Source of the DNA: Alphaproteobacteria bacterium
GTDB lineage: Bacteria; Pseudomonadota; Alphaproteobacteria; Reyranellales; Reyranellaceae
Assembly: GCA_016869975.1 (NCBI GenBank)
Contig: VGCZ01000001.1
Coordinates: 121,328-185,327, forward strand
Length of the DNA: 64,000 nucleotides
Reading direction: 5' to 3'
Shown: piece by piece, positions 24,843 through 35,415 of the stretch
Numbering within the stretch: position 1 is the first letter of the stretch
Layout: every line of letters starts with the position of its first letter
Notes under the pieces: model-generated
The model's database searches: none
What the model was told of the DNA's origin: nothing
What the model saw: the letters and a program-made list of their open reading frames with translations, nothing else
Position numbers and translations under genes: made by a program

Positions 24843-26408
24843 ATGAGCAGCGACGATCTCGCCAAGGTCGAGGACAGCACGCCGATCCTGATCGGCAGCG
24901 GCCAGATCACCGACACCACGTCGAAGCCGACCAGCGCGCGCTCGCCCTCGGCCTTCATGGCGGAAGCCGCGCGGCTGGCGCTCGACGACGCGCGCGCGGC
25001 CAAAGGTGCGGCGGCGCTCGCGGCCACGCTCGACGCTCTCGTCATCCTGCCGCTGTTCACCGACTACAGCCCGCGCTTCTCCTCGCCCTTCGGCCGCTCG
25101 GACAACCCGCCCAAGAGCGTCGCCAACCGCATCGGCGCGACCAACGTGCGCGACCTCTATTACGCCCATGTCGGCGGCAACATGCCCCAGTACATGGTCA
25201 ACAAATTCGCCGAGCAGATCACCCGCGGCGAGATCCGCGCGGCGCTGGTCGCGGGCGCCGAACTGATGCGCACCAACGCCATCGGCCGCAGGGAGAAGAT
25301 GACGCTGGACTGGAACGAGTCGCCCGGCGGCGAGCCGCTGCGCATCGGCGACGACCGGCTGGGCTACAGCCCCGAGGAGGAGCGCCACGGGCTGAACGCG
25401 GCCATCTATTTCTACCCGCTGATCGAGAACGCCATCCGCGGCGCCGCGGGCCGCTCGCTACCCGACCACATGATGTCGATGGGCCGGCTGTTCGCGGGCT
25501 TCGCCAAGGTGGCGAAGGCCAATCCGCTGGCGACGCGGCGCGAGGGCTACAGCGCCGAGCAAATCGCCACCGTCGATGCCGAGAACCGCTACATCGCCTT
25601 TCCCTACCCGCGCCTGATGAACTCCAACGCTCTGGTCGACCAGGCCGCGGCGGTCGTCATGACCTCGGTTGGCCAGGCCAAGGCGCTGGGCATCCCGCGC
25701 GACCGCTGGGTCTTCCTGCACGGCTGCGCCGACGGCACCGATACCTGGGTGACCAGCGAGCGTACCGCGCTGTATCGCTCGGCCGCGATCCGCGGCTGCG
25801 CCACGCGCTCGCTGGCGATGGCGGGCAAGACGGTCGCGCAGATGGATCTGTTCGATCTCTACAGCTGCTTCCCCTCGGCGGTCGAGATCGGCTGCCGCGA
25901 GATCGGACTGGCCGAGGACGATCCGCGTGGGCTCACGGTGACCGGCGGCCTGCCGTTCTTCGGCGGCCCGGGCAACAACTACGTCACCCACTCGATCGCC
26001 GAGATGACGTCGCGCCTGCGCGCCAAGCCCGGCGCCTTCGGCATGGTCACCGCCAACGGCAACTACGTCACCAAGCACTCCGCTGGCATCTACTCGACGA
26101 CGTCGACGCAAGGCACGTGGACGCGCGAGGATCCCAAGAAGTTCCAGGCCGAACTCGACGCGCTGCCCACGGTGCATGTCGAGTCCGCACCCCGGGGCGC
26201 CGCGAAGATCGAGACCTACACCGTGACCTTCAACGGCACGACGCCACAATTCGCCGTGGTCTTCGGCCGGCTCGAGAACGGCAGCCGCTTCGTCGCCAAC
26301 ACGCCCAACGATCCGTCGACGCTTCAGGACATGATCAGCCGCGATCAGCTCGGCCGTTCCGGCACGCTCTCGAGCGACGGCAAGCGCAACATCTTCACGC
26401 CGAGTTAG
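24843..26408 (+). CDS. Thiolase-like protein (acetyl-CoA acetyltransferase family)
   Basis: The 521-residue thiolase-fold protein belongs to a group usually annotated as acetyl-CoA acetyltransferase. The second half has QMDLFDLYSCFPSAVEIG and GGPGNNYVTHSIAEM, matching the thiolase His-containing loops. The N-terminal nucleophile cysteine of classical thiolases is not where expected: the equivalent region reads HVGGNMPQYMVNKFAEQ. So it may be non-catalytic, or use another chemistry, like some SCP-x-type thiolase relatives. It ends with an OB-like C-terminal extension. It has an AAGGAGG-like site before the ATG. The last 4 bp overlap the end of the convergent quinone oxidoreductase gene. Confidence 0.85.
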   Translation: MSSDDLAKVEDSTPILIGSGQITDTTSKPTSARSPSAFMAEAARLALDDARAAKGAAALAATLDALVILPLFTDYSPRFSSPFGRSDNPPKSVANRIGATNVRDLYYAHVGGNMPQYMVNKFAEQITRGEIRAALVAGAELMRTNAIGRREKMTLDWNESPGGEPLRIGDDRLGYSPEEERHGLNAAIYFYPLIENAIRGAAGRSLPDHMMSMGRLFAGFAKVAKANPLATRREGYSAEQIATVDAENRYIAFPYPRLMNSNALVDQAAAVVMTSVGQAKALGIPRDRWVFLHGCADGTDTWVTSERTALYRSAAIRGCATRSLAMAGKTVAQMDLFDLYSCFPSAVEIGCREIGLAEDDPRGLTVTGGLPFFGGPGNNYVTHSIAEMTSRLRAKPGAFGMVTANGNYVTKHSAGIYSTTSTQGTWTREDPKKFQAELDALPTVHVESAPRGAAKIETYTVTFNGTTPQFAVVFGRLENGSRFVANTPNDPSTLQDMISRDQLGRSGTLSSDGKRNIFTPS

Positions 26409-27385
26409 GAGTCAGCTACCTCGAAGATCGTCTTGCCGATGCCTTCGCCGCTGAGCGCGAACGCCAGCGCTTCGCGATATCGGCCGAAGCTGAAGACGCG
26501 TCCGACGGGTGGATCGAGTCGGCCGTCGGCGACCCAATCGAGCAACTCGCCAAGCTCCTGCCCGGCACAGGCGGACTCGAAGACCGCCGCGAACTGGCGA
26601 TAATCGACGCCGACCAGCGCGGCGCCCTTGAGCAGCGGCAGGTTCACCGGAAGCGCGGGAATGGCGCCCGAGGCGAAGCCGATCACCAGGTGACGGCCGC
26701 CCCAGCGCAACGAGCGGAAGGCCGGTTGAAGCAACGGCCCGCTCACCGGATCGAACACGACGTCGATGCCGTCCGGCGCGACCGCCTTCAATCGCTCGCG
26801 CCAGCCTTCGGGCTCGCGATCGAGCGTCGCATCGGCGCCGTGGCGCAGGACCGCCGCGCGCTTGGCTTCGGTGGACGCGACGCCGATCACCCGCGCGCCG
26901 AGACGCTTGCCGACCTGCACTGCGGCCAGACCAGTGCCCCCGGCGGCGCCGATCACGAGCAACGTTTCGCCGGACTTCAGGTGCGCGCGGTCGCGCAGCG
27001 CGTGCAGCGCTGTGACGTAGTTGATCCGGAAGCCCGCCGCTTGCGCCATCGTCATGCGATCGGGCAGGACGCGGACGGACGCCGCCGGCGCCAGCGCATA
27101 CTGCGCGAAGCCGCCAGCGACCTGCGCCAGCACGCGAGCGCCCACGACGAGGCCCTCGACACTGTCGCCCAGCGCGTCGATCCAGCCCGCCACCTCGCCG
27201 CCGGGTACATGCGGCAGGGTCGGCTTCACCTGATAGCGACCCAGCGCCACCAGCGCGTCGACGTAGCCGACGCCGCAGGCCGCGATCTTGATCCGCACTT
27301 CGCCGGGTCCGGGCGACGGCAGCGGCAGCTCGACCTGTCGGTAGCTTTCGATGGAGCTGAGGTCGCTCGCCTGAATGGCCCGCAT
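26405..27385 (-). CDS. Zinc-free MDR oxidoreductase (NADPH:quinone oxidoreductase family)
   Basis: The 326-residue medium-chain dehydrogenase/reductase has an N-terminal GroES-like domain (ELPLPSPGPGEVRIKI) and a Rossmann domain with LVIGAAGGTGLAAVQVGKRLGA. Structural and catalytic zinc cysteines are missing, as in quinone oxidoreductase and acryloyl- or crotonyl-CoA reductase relatives. It probably uses NADPH to reduce an enone or quinone. It starts 2 bp after the MCC alpha stop, so it is the last gene of the minus-strand leucine-degradation operon, and it may reduce an intermediate of that or another CoA-ester pathway. Confidence 0.92.
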   Translation of the reverse strand: MRAIQASDLSSIESYRQVELPLPSPGPGEVRIKIAACGVGYVDALVALGRYQVKPTLPHVPGGEVAGWIDALGDSVEGLVVGARVLAQVAGGFAQYALAPAASVRVLPDRMTMAQAAGFRINYVTALHALRDRAHLKSGETLLVIGAAGGTGLAAVQVGKRLGARVIGVASTEAKRAAVLRHGADATLDREPEGWRERLKAVAPDGIDVVFDPVSGPLLQPAFRSLRWGGRHLVIGFASGAIPALPVNLPLLKGAALVGVDYRQFAAVFESACAGQELGELLDWVADGRLDPPVGRVFSFGRYREALAFALSGEGIGKTIFEVADS

Positions 27386-27387
27386 CG

Positions 27388-29412
<2,025 letters not shown>

Positions 29413-29430
29413 GTTTCCGCCCGATCTCTA

Positions 29431-30228
29431 CTAGGTCCGGACCCAGCCCGGCTTGCGTTTGGCGAGGAATGCCGACATGCCTTCGCCCGCGTCGGGCGTC
29501 AGGCATTGCTCGGCGACATTGGTGGCAACCAGCTCGACCATATCGGCGTCGTTGGGCGCGGCGTCGATCTCGGTGATCAACCGCTTGATCAGCGCCTGCA
29601 CGGTGGGTGCGGCGAGCGTCAGCTCGCGGGCGAGCTTCAGCGTTTCGGCCTCGAGCGCCTCCGGTGTGGCGACGCGATCGACCATGCCGATGCGCTGCGC
29701 TTCAGCGACGTCGAACATGCCGCCATGCATCAGCAGCTGCCGCGCGCGGCGCGGGCCCACGGCCTGGATCAGCACGGGGATGGCGATGCCGGCGAGCAGG
29801 CCATTGCGCGCCGAGGTCAGGCCAAAACGCGCGCGGTCGGAGGCCACGACATAGTCGCAGGCCAGCATCACGCCGATGCCGCCACCGACGGCGGCACCCT
29901 GCACGCTGGCGATCGAGGGCTTGGGCAGGTCGTAGATCGCCTGCACGACACGAGTCATCGCCAACGCGCCCTGCTTGTTCTGCTCCGGCGTCTGGCCCGG
30001 CCAGGTGAGCACCCAGTTGAAATCGCCGCCGGCCGAGAAGGACGGACCGTTGGCGGCGATCACCACGACGCGCACACTTTCGTTGCGAGCGACGCCGTCG
30101 AGGATCGAGAGAAAGTCCTCGCAGGTCGGTAGGTCGAAGGAATTGTGCGCGCGCACGCGGTTGAGCGTGAGGGTGGCGACCTGATCGGCGATCGATAGGA
30201 GGACGGCATCGGACACGGATCGCTCCAT
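29431..30228 (-). CDS. Enoyl-CoA hydratase/isomerase, likely methylglutaconyl-CoA hydratase
   Basis: The 265-residue crotonase-fold enzyme has oxyanion-hole regions NGPSFSAGGDF and GAAVGGGIGVMLACDYV. Position and company (between the carboxyltransferase and biotin subunits of an MCC-type carboxylase) fit LiuC, which hydrates 3-methylglutaconyl-CoA to HMG-CoA. The Asp after GG in the first loop takes the place usually occupied by Ala/Asp-rich variants, so specificity is not certain. The ATG shares one base with the upstream stop (TGATG), a strong sign of coupled translation. Downstream is the MCC alpha gene after 18 bp. Confidence 0.88.
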   Translation of the reverse strand: MERSVSDAVLLSIADQVATLTLNRVRAHNSFDLPTCEDFLSILDGVARNESVRVVVIAANGPSFSAGGDFNWVLTWPGQTPEQNKQGALAMTRVVQAIYDLPKPSIASVQGAAVGGGIGVMLACDYVVASDRARFGLTSARNGLLAGIAIPVLIQAVGPRRARQLLMHGGMFDVAEAQRIGMVDRVATPEALEAETLKLARELTLAAPTVQALIKRLITEIDAAPNDADMVELVATNVAEQCLTPDAGEGMSAFLAKRKPGWVRT

Positions 30229-31835
30229 CACATCCGGAACACACCCCATTTCGGCTCGGCGATCGGCGCGTTCATCGCCGCCGACAGGCCCAACCCCAGC
30301 GCCATGCGGGTGTCGATCGGATCGAGGATGCCGTCGTCCCACAGCCTGGCCGACGCGAAGTACGGATGCGACTCGTCCTCGAGCTGCTGACGGATCGGCG
30401 CCTTGAAGGCGGCCTCCTCCTCGGCGCTCCAGGCGCCGCCTTTGGCTTCGATGTTGTCGCGCCGCACGGTGGCCAGGACCGAGGCCGCCTGCTCGCCGCC
30501 CATGACGGAGATGCGGCCCGAGGGCCACATCCACATCATGCGCGGGCCATAGGCGCGGCCGCACATGCCGTAGTTGCCCGCGCCGTAGCTGCCGCCGACA
30601 ATCAGGGTGAACTTCGGCACGCGCGCGGTGGCCACGGCGGTCACCAGCTTGGCGCCGTCCTTGGCGATGCCGCCGGCTTCGTACTTCTTGCCAACCATGA
30701 AGCCGACGATGTTCTGCAGGAAGAGCAGCGGGATGCCGCGCTGGCCGCACAGCTCGATGAAATGCGCGGCCTTGAGCGCCGATTCGTTGAACAGGATGCC
30801 GTTGTTGCCGAGGATGCCCACCGGATAGCCCATGATGCGGGCGAAGCCGGTGACGATGGTGGTGCCGTAGAGCGCCTTGAACTCATCGAGCTCGCTGCCA
30901 TCGACCAGCCGGGCGATCACCTCCCGCACGTCATAGGGAATCCGGGTGTCGGTGGGGATCACGCCATAGAGCTCTTCCGCCGGGTAGAGCGGATCGCGCG
31001 GCGCCGTGAGCGCGGCTGGCGGATTCTTGCGCCAGTTCAGATTGGCGACGATGCGCCGGGCGATGCCCAAAGCGTGGTTGTCGTTGAGCGCATAGTGGTC
31101 GGCGACGCCGGACTGGCGGGCATGGACGTCGGCGCCGCCGAGTTCCTCGGCGCTCACCACCTCGCCGATGGCGGCCTTCACCAGCGGCGGGCCGCCCAGG
31201 AAGATCGTGCCCTGCTTGCGCACGATCACCGTCTCATCGCTCATCGCCGGCACGTAGGCGCCGCCGGCGGTGCAGGAGCCCATGACCACGGCGACTTGGG
31301 GAATCCCCAGGGCGCTCATGTTGGCCTGGTTGTAAAAGATCCGGCCGAAATGGGTCTTGTCGGGGAAGACGCCGGACTGGTTGGGCAGGTTGGCGCCGCC
31401 GGAATCGACCAGGTAGATGCAGGGCAGGCGGTTCTCCAGGGCGATTTCCTGTGCCCTGAGGTGCTTGGTGACGGTCATCGGGTAGTAGGTGCCGCCCTGC
31501 ACCGTGGCGTCGTTGCAGACGATCACGCATTCGACCCCGGACACCCGGCCGATGCCGGTGATCACCCCGGCTGCCGGGGCGCGGTTGTCGTACATGCCGT
31601 GGGCGGCGAGCTGCGAGAACTCGAGGAACGGCGCGCCGGGGTCCAGCAAAGTGCGCACACGCTCACGTGGTAGAAGCTTGCCGCGCTTCACATGACGGTC
31701 GCGGGATTCGGCGCCGCCGCCCATCCTTGCAGCTTCGACCTTGGCCCGCAGATCCGCGACTTGGGCCAGCATGGCCTCGCGATTGGCTTTGTAAGCCGCT
31801 GAACGGACGTCGATTTGCGAGCGCAGGATGGACAT
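30228..31835 (-). CDS. mccB: Carboxyltransferase (beta) subunit of methylcrotonyl-CoA carboxylase type
   Basis: The 535-residue carboxyl transferase has the acyl-CoA binding N-half ([51 protein letters not shown]) and the C-half that receives carboxybiotin ([39 protein letters not shown]). This pattern fits the MCC/PCC beta family. It transfers CO2 to an enoyl-CoA, probably 3-methylcrotonyl-CoA given the operon. It is the first gene of the minus-strand cluster. The isovaleryl-CoA dehydrogenase (LiuA) and HMG-CoA lyase (LiuE) are not adjacent, and no clear copy is visible in the window. Confidence 0.94.
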   Translation of the reverse strand: MSILRSQIDVRSAAYKANREAMLAQVADLRAKVEAARMGGGAESRDRHVKRGKLLPRERVRTLLDPGAPFLEFSQLAAHGMYDNRAPAAGVITGIGRVSGVECVIVCNDATVQGGTYYPMTVTKHLRAQEIALENRLPCIYLVDSGGANLPNQSGVFPDKTHFGRIFYNQANMSALGIPQVAVVMGSCTAGGAYVPAMSDETVIVRKQGTIFLGGPPLVKAAIGEVVSAEELGGADVHARQSGVADHYALNDNHALGIARRIVANLNWRKNPPAALTAPRDPLYPAEELYGVIPTDTRIPYDVREVIARLVDGSELDEFKALYGTTIVTGFARIMGYPVGILGNNGILFNESALKAAHFIELCGQRGIPLLFLQNIVGFMVGKKYEAGGIAKDGAKLVTAVATARVPKFTLIVGGSYGAGNYGMCGRAYGPRMMWMWPSGRISVMGGEQAASVLATVRRDNIEAKGGAWSAEEEAAFKAPIRQQLEDESHPYFASARLWDDGILDPIDTRMALGLGLSAAMNAPIAEPKWGVFRM

Positions 31836-32087
31836 GGAGAGGACCCGGCGAAGGACGAACCGGGGCGAAAACTAGCCCGCCCGCCCGCGACGACCAAGCG
31901 AGCAGTGCGGCGAAAATCTCCGACCACCGGAAAGAATCGACATTGGGCGCGCAGTATTCGTCAAAGGATCGTTTGGGCGGGCTTTTGCGACGCTCTAACG
32001 ACAGGGCGGGAAACCGCGTCCGGAACGAGCCTTTCCGAAATCAATGCGTGTGTGGCTATCCAGCCGAAAGCCCAGCAGAGGCGTCGA

Positions 32088-32885
32088 TCAACCGCCGTCA
32101 GCCTGACCGGAACCTGATTCCGTATCGCTCTTGCCGCGTTTGCGGGTACGCTTGGCGTACTCGCCGAGCTTACGGTTCGCCTTGCTCTGCGGCAGCACCA
32201 CCGTCTCGCGGTAGTCTTGCCAGTCGGCCTCGGTCAGCTCGTCGAGGCTGCCGACGAGGTCGAAGGCGTTGAGCAGCTTGTCAGAGAACAGCCAGCGCGG
32301 CAGAGGCTGGGCCTGGAACAACGGCAGCTCCCGGCGCACCAGGATCGGCACGCCGGTCCGACGCAGCCTGATGTTGACGAAAAGCGGGCCGAACCAGCGG
32401 TCCGTCTCGACGACGCCCTCGAAGTTCTCCCACCCGCCAGGTTGCGGAAGGTTGGCGACGGGCCGGATCAGCACGTTCCAACCGGGTGCCGAGCGTCCCA
32501 CCCAGCCGCTCCAGATGTTGACGATGCCGGGCTCCGGCATCGAGCCCAGGAAAGGCACAGCATAGCCCTTGCAGTCAGCCGGTGCCTTTTCGTCGAAGTG
32601 CTTGGCAAAATTGGGAAAATGCTGGCGCGCCAAAGGCTTCCACTCGGGCTGGCCGGCGTGGCTCCAGAGCACGTCGGATCCATCCCAGAGCAGGCCGAAA
32701 TCCATCGGCGGAAAGAAATACCAGCCGAACGACGAGGCTGTGCGAATCGGCTCGCAATAGCGGAAGGAGCGCGTCGGGATCGTGCCGCCAGCCGAGGCGT
32801 CGGCACGAATCGGCTTACGCGCGGTGGGGATGAAGCGATAGAAGGTCATCAGCTTCTCGGGAATCGCCGGATTCTCGGTCGCCAT
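32088..32885 (-). CDS. DUF6065-like protein next to a repeat peptide
   Basis: The 265-residue protein has no known function. It shares landmarks with DUF6065 proteins as I recall them: a RYCEPIRTASSFGWYFFPP block, a following DFGLLWDGSD, then SGWVGRSAPGWNVLIRPVAN, FEGVVETDRWFGPLFVNIR and RRELPLFQAQPLP. The aromatic-rich beta pattern suggests a small beta-barrel or cupin-like fold, but no metal triad or catalytic motif is clear. The C-terminal 30 residues are charged (KRTRKRGKSDTES). An AGAGGTG site precedes the ATG; an ATG 12 codons later (MTFYRF) is possible. It lies downstream of the 74-residue repeat peptide gene on the same strand, behind a terminator, so it may be expressed by read-through and be a partner or modifier of the peptide. 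Confidence 0.75.
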   Translation of the reverse strand: MATENPAIPEKLMTFYRFIPTARKPIRADASAGGTIPTRSFRYCEPIRTASSFGWYFFPPMDFGLLWDGSDVLWSHAGQPEWKPLARQHFPNFAKHFDEKAPADCKGYAVPFLGSMPEPGIVNIWSGWVGRSAPGWNVLIRPVANLPQPGGWENFEGVVETDRWFGPLFVNIRLRRTGVPILVRRELPLFQAQPLPRWLFSDKLLNAFDLVGSLDELTEADWQDYRETVVLPQSKANRKLGEYAKRTRKRGKSDTESGSGQADGG

Positions 32886-32913
32886 CGCCCACCTCTACGC
32901 GCCCACAAACGAG

Positions 32914-32946
32914 AAAAGGCGAGTCAGCCCTCAGGCTGCGCTCGCC
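32914..32946 (-). terminator. Rho-independent terminator between the repeat peptide and DUF6065-like gene
   Basis: Read on the minus strand, GGCGAG and CAGCC pair with GGCTG and CTCGCC across a four-base loop, with small bulges. TTTT follows at 32917-32914. It lies 94 bp after the peptide stop and 29 bp before the DUF6065-like ATG. It would make the peptide mRNA abundant and leave the downstream gene to read-through or its own promoter. The plus strand has no T tract. Confidence 0.75.
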
Positions 32947-33039
32947 CTTACTCTAACATTCGGGGGTGCGACAGAACCAGCGACCTGCCAGCCCTTGCGG
33001 GCCGAGGCAAATCGCCTTGCCGTCACACTGCCAGATGCA

Positions 33040-33264
33040 TCAGATGAACAGCGGCGACAGGCCGCCCATCTCAACCTTGACGGTCTCGACGAAGAGCGGC
33101 GACAGGCCACCCATCTCGACCTCGACGGTCTCGACGAAAAGCGGCGACAGGCCACCCATCTCGACTTCGACGGTCTCGACGAAAAGCGGCGACAGGCCAC
33201 CCATCTCGACTTCGACTTCTTCGATAAACAGCGGCGACAAGCCGCCCATCATCACGGTGGTCAT
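33040..33264 (-). CDS. 74-residue tandem-repeat peptide, candidate precursor
   Basis: The peptide reads MTTVM, then four 15-residue repeats with consensus MGGLSPLFVETVEVE, then a partial unit MGGLSPLFI. Unit spans are 33249-33205, 33204-33160, 33159-33115 and 33114-33070. Units 2 and 3 are identical in protein; unit 1 has IEE and unit 4 has VKV. It is highly acidic (about 12 Glu, one Lys), lacks Cys and has no export signal. The start is supported by AGGAG seven bases before the ATG; longer in-frame starts lack such a site. It sits between a SARP-like regulator and a DUF6065-like gene on one strand. Repeated near-identical units in a short abundant peptide fit a multi-core modified-peptide precursor or a small repeat scaffold. 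Both are inference. Confidence 0.75.
   Translation of the reverse strand: MTTVMMGGLSPLFIEEVEVEMGGLSPLFVETVEVEMGGLSPLFVETVEVEMGGLSPLFVETVKVEMGGLSPLFI
33043..33249 (-). repeat. 45-bp direct repeat, 4.6 copies
   Basis: A 45-bp unit is repeated in tandem inside the small peptide gene. The central copies differ by only a few bases, mostly at synonymous or single-residue positions, while the first and last are more diverged. The pattern suggests growth by unequal exchange, with selection on the protein. It has no spacers, so it is not a CRISPR array. Confidence 0.9.
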
Positions 33265-33423
33265 TGGAACTCTCCTCATCAGAACGGTACCTGAAGAAGG
33301 TTGATCCACGCACCCCCCGGCGCGCGGAGCCTCTTCGCCCGTTAACACTTTCGTCATTCAGACGGAACAAAACGTCAAAAGACAGCCATCGCTGCCGTAA
33401 AAGTATCGTTAAATCGTTAGATT

Positions 33424-35415
33424 CTAGGATTCCGGGACACCAGCGGCTCGCAGCCCTTGGATGTAGTCCTCGAAATCGGATGGATTTTCCATTGGGTAGG
33501 TTTTGCGGAAACTCTCGATCGAGAAATCTGGACGGGTCACTTTCAATCGCTCGAAGAGGGCTCGGCCTTCTTCGGCACGGCCCAGGCGACCGAGGCTTGA
33601 AATAACCGGCACGTAGATGGCGCCAAACATGGGATGGTCGCGCAATACGGGTGCCGCAGCGGCCAGGGCTTCCTCATGCTGCCCCCTCAGCGCGTACGCG
33701 ATAGTCGTGACCGTGTCCCAAAAGTAGCGATACGGATCGAACGGACACAGCTTGTGGTATCTCTCCATATAGCCGAGCGCCTCGTCAGCCCGACCGCGAT
33801 AGCAGCACAGGGCGGCACGCAGCGCCCAAGCCCATCCAAAGCTCGGATTCAAACTGAGCGCTCGCTCATATAACTGCTCGGCCGCATCGAAGCGCCGGCG
33901 CAGAAAGCCGTCGACATGGGCGGCGAAGGCGAGACCCATGGCGTCGTCGGGGTCACGCTCGACGGCGATGCGGGCATGGTGATCGGCGGCGTCCATCATG
34001 TTGCTGGAACCGTCACTCACCCATCCCTCGCCCAGCGAGATAACGTGCCAGAACGCCAGCCAGGCGTGGGCGCGCGCATAGTCGGGATCGAGCGTCACAG
34101 CGCGCCGCAGAAACTCGCCAGCCTGCCTGAACGAGTCGGCCGACGCCTGATACATCAGCGGCACGGCGCGCAGCACGTTGTCGTAGGCGTTGCGGTTCTC
34201 CGGCAGTCTCCGGCGCGCGCGGTCGATCTCGGCCTGCAGCAATTTGGGGTCGAGCTGGCCGACGATCTCGCGCACGATCTCGTTCTCGAGCTCGAAGACC
34301 TCGGCGAAGGAGGCCACGCGCATGTCCGACCACACTGTGCGGCCATCGTCACAGTCGACCAGGCGCACGGCGATGCGCACGCGCTCGGCGCTGCGCCGCA
34401 CGGCGCCCTCGACGGCGTAGCGCACGTTCAGCTGTCGGCCGACATCGCGCGGATCGGCGTCGACGCCGCGATACATGCCGGTCGAACCCGACGCGATCAC
34501 CGAGAGCCAGCGGAAGCGCGACAGTCCATCGACGATCTCGTCGGCCAGGCCATCGCCGAGGTAATCCTGTGAGGGGTCGCCGCCGATATTGCGGAACGGC
34601 AGAACGGCGACTGACAGTTGGATCGCGTGCGCGTCGTCGCCTTGCAGCGACTCATCCGCGCCCGGCGACGCCGACCCGCTGCTGTCTCCAGTCAGGCGGT
34701 CGCCCTTGATACGCTCGTAGAGCGTGACGGTCGCCGGCCCCGGCTTGGCGTCGAGCACCCGCTTGAGCGTCTCCGTGGCGATCTGGAACTGGCGCAACGC
34801 CGAGGATTTGTCGCCGCGGCGGGCATAGGATTCCATCACCGCGCGATGGGCTTCCTCATGCGCCGGATCGATGGTCAGCACGGCACGCGCCATCGCCTCG
34901 GCGTCGGTCACGTCGCCGGCCGCCTGCCTTTCGCGCAACAACGAGGCCATGGCGTTGAGCGCCGTGTCACGCCGGAAGGCGCGCTCGGAATACAGCCAAT
35001 CGTCGAACGGGCCGCCGATCGAGCCGATATCGGCCAGCAGGTCGCCGCCATAGAGCGCGATCACCTGGCGACGCTCCTCCGGCGTGCCGACGGCCAGCCG
35101 CTCCAGCTCCCGGGCGTCGATCCAGACCTTGTCGAGGCGGATATGCAGGGAGTCGCGGTCGACCTGCAGGGCCTCCTCGTCGCGACCGCGAAAGGCGGCG
35201 CGCAGCTCGGTAACGCTCTGGCGCAGGCTGCCACGCGCCTGCTCTTCCTGCCGATCGCTCCACAGCAATCCAGCAAGCTTCTCGCGCGTCGCCGATCCGC
35301 CCGGCGCGAGCGCCAGAAAAGCCACCATGCCGCGCGTCTTGCGTGCACGCGGCGTGACATCGGTTCCGTCTGACGCGAGGAGGCGACAGCCCCCCCGAAG
35401 ATTGATCTTGAGCAT
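33424..35415 (-). CDS. SARP/BTAD-type transcriptional regulator with TolB-like and TPR regions
   Basis: The 663-residue cytoplasmic protein has four parts. There is an N-terminal OmpR-like winged helix (PRARKTRGMVAFLALAPGG to LRQSVTELRAAF), then a bacterial transcriptional activator domain (LLADIGSIGGPFDDWLYSER, HEEAHRAVMESYARRGD). A TolB-like/FlgO-like region follows (VAVLPFRNIGGDPSQDYLGD, LNVRYAVEGAVRRSAERVRI). At least four TPR-like helical repeats run to the C-terminus (RAHAWLAFWHVISLGEG, FDAAEQLYERALSLNPSFGW). Such regulators often control a neighbouring gene set, and the ligand-sensing part is the TPR region. The ATG at 35415 has a weak GGG site; a GTG five codons earlier is possible. 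It is upstream of and co-oriented with the repeat peptide. Confidence 0.88.
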   Translation of the reverse strand: MLKINLRGGCRLLASDGTDVTPRARKTRGMVAFLALAPGGSATREKLAGLLWSDRQEEQARGSLRQSVTELRAAFRGRDEEALQVDRDSLHIRLDKVWIDARELERLAVGTPEERRQVIALYGGDLLADIGSIGGPFDDWLYSERAFRRDTALNAMASLLRERQAAGDVTDAEAMARAVLTIDPAHEEAHRAVMESYARRGDKSSALRQFQIATETLKRVLDAKPGPATVTLYERIKGDRLTGDSSGSASPGADESLQGDDAHAIQLSVAVLPFRNIGGDPSQDYLGDGLADEIVDGLSRFRWLSVIASGSTGMYRGVDADPRDVGRQLNVRYAVEGAVRRSAERVRIAVRLVDCDDGRTVWSDMRVASFAEVFELENEIVREIVGQLDPKLLQAEIDRARRRLPENRNAYDNVLRAVPLMYQASADSFRQAGEFLRRAVTLDPDYARAHAWLAFWHVISLGEGWVSDGSSNMMDAADHHARIAVERDPDDAMGLAFAAHVDGFLRRRFDAAEQLYERALSLNPSFGWAWALRAALCCYRGRADEALGYMERYHKLCPFDPYRYFWDTVTTIAYALRGQHEEALAAAAPVLRDHPMFGAIYVPVISSLGRLGRAEEGRALFERLKVTRPDFSIESFRKTYPMENPSDFEDYIQGLRAAGVPES

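Noticed and set aside
33040..33264. CRISPR-like direct repeats
   Set aside because: The 45-bp units are directly joined without unique spacers and are in frame with a peptide; no cas genes are near.
32966..33304. Plus-strand ORF with repeated SGDRPPISTSTVSTK units
   Set aside because: It is the antisense reading of the 45-bp repeat. No good ribosome site precedes it, while the minus strand has AGGAG at the right distance and same-strand neighbours.
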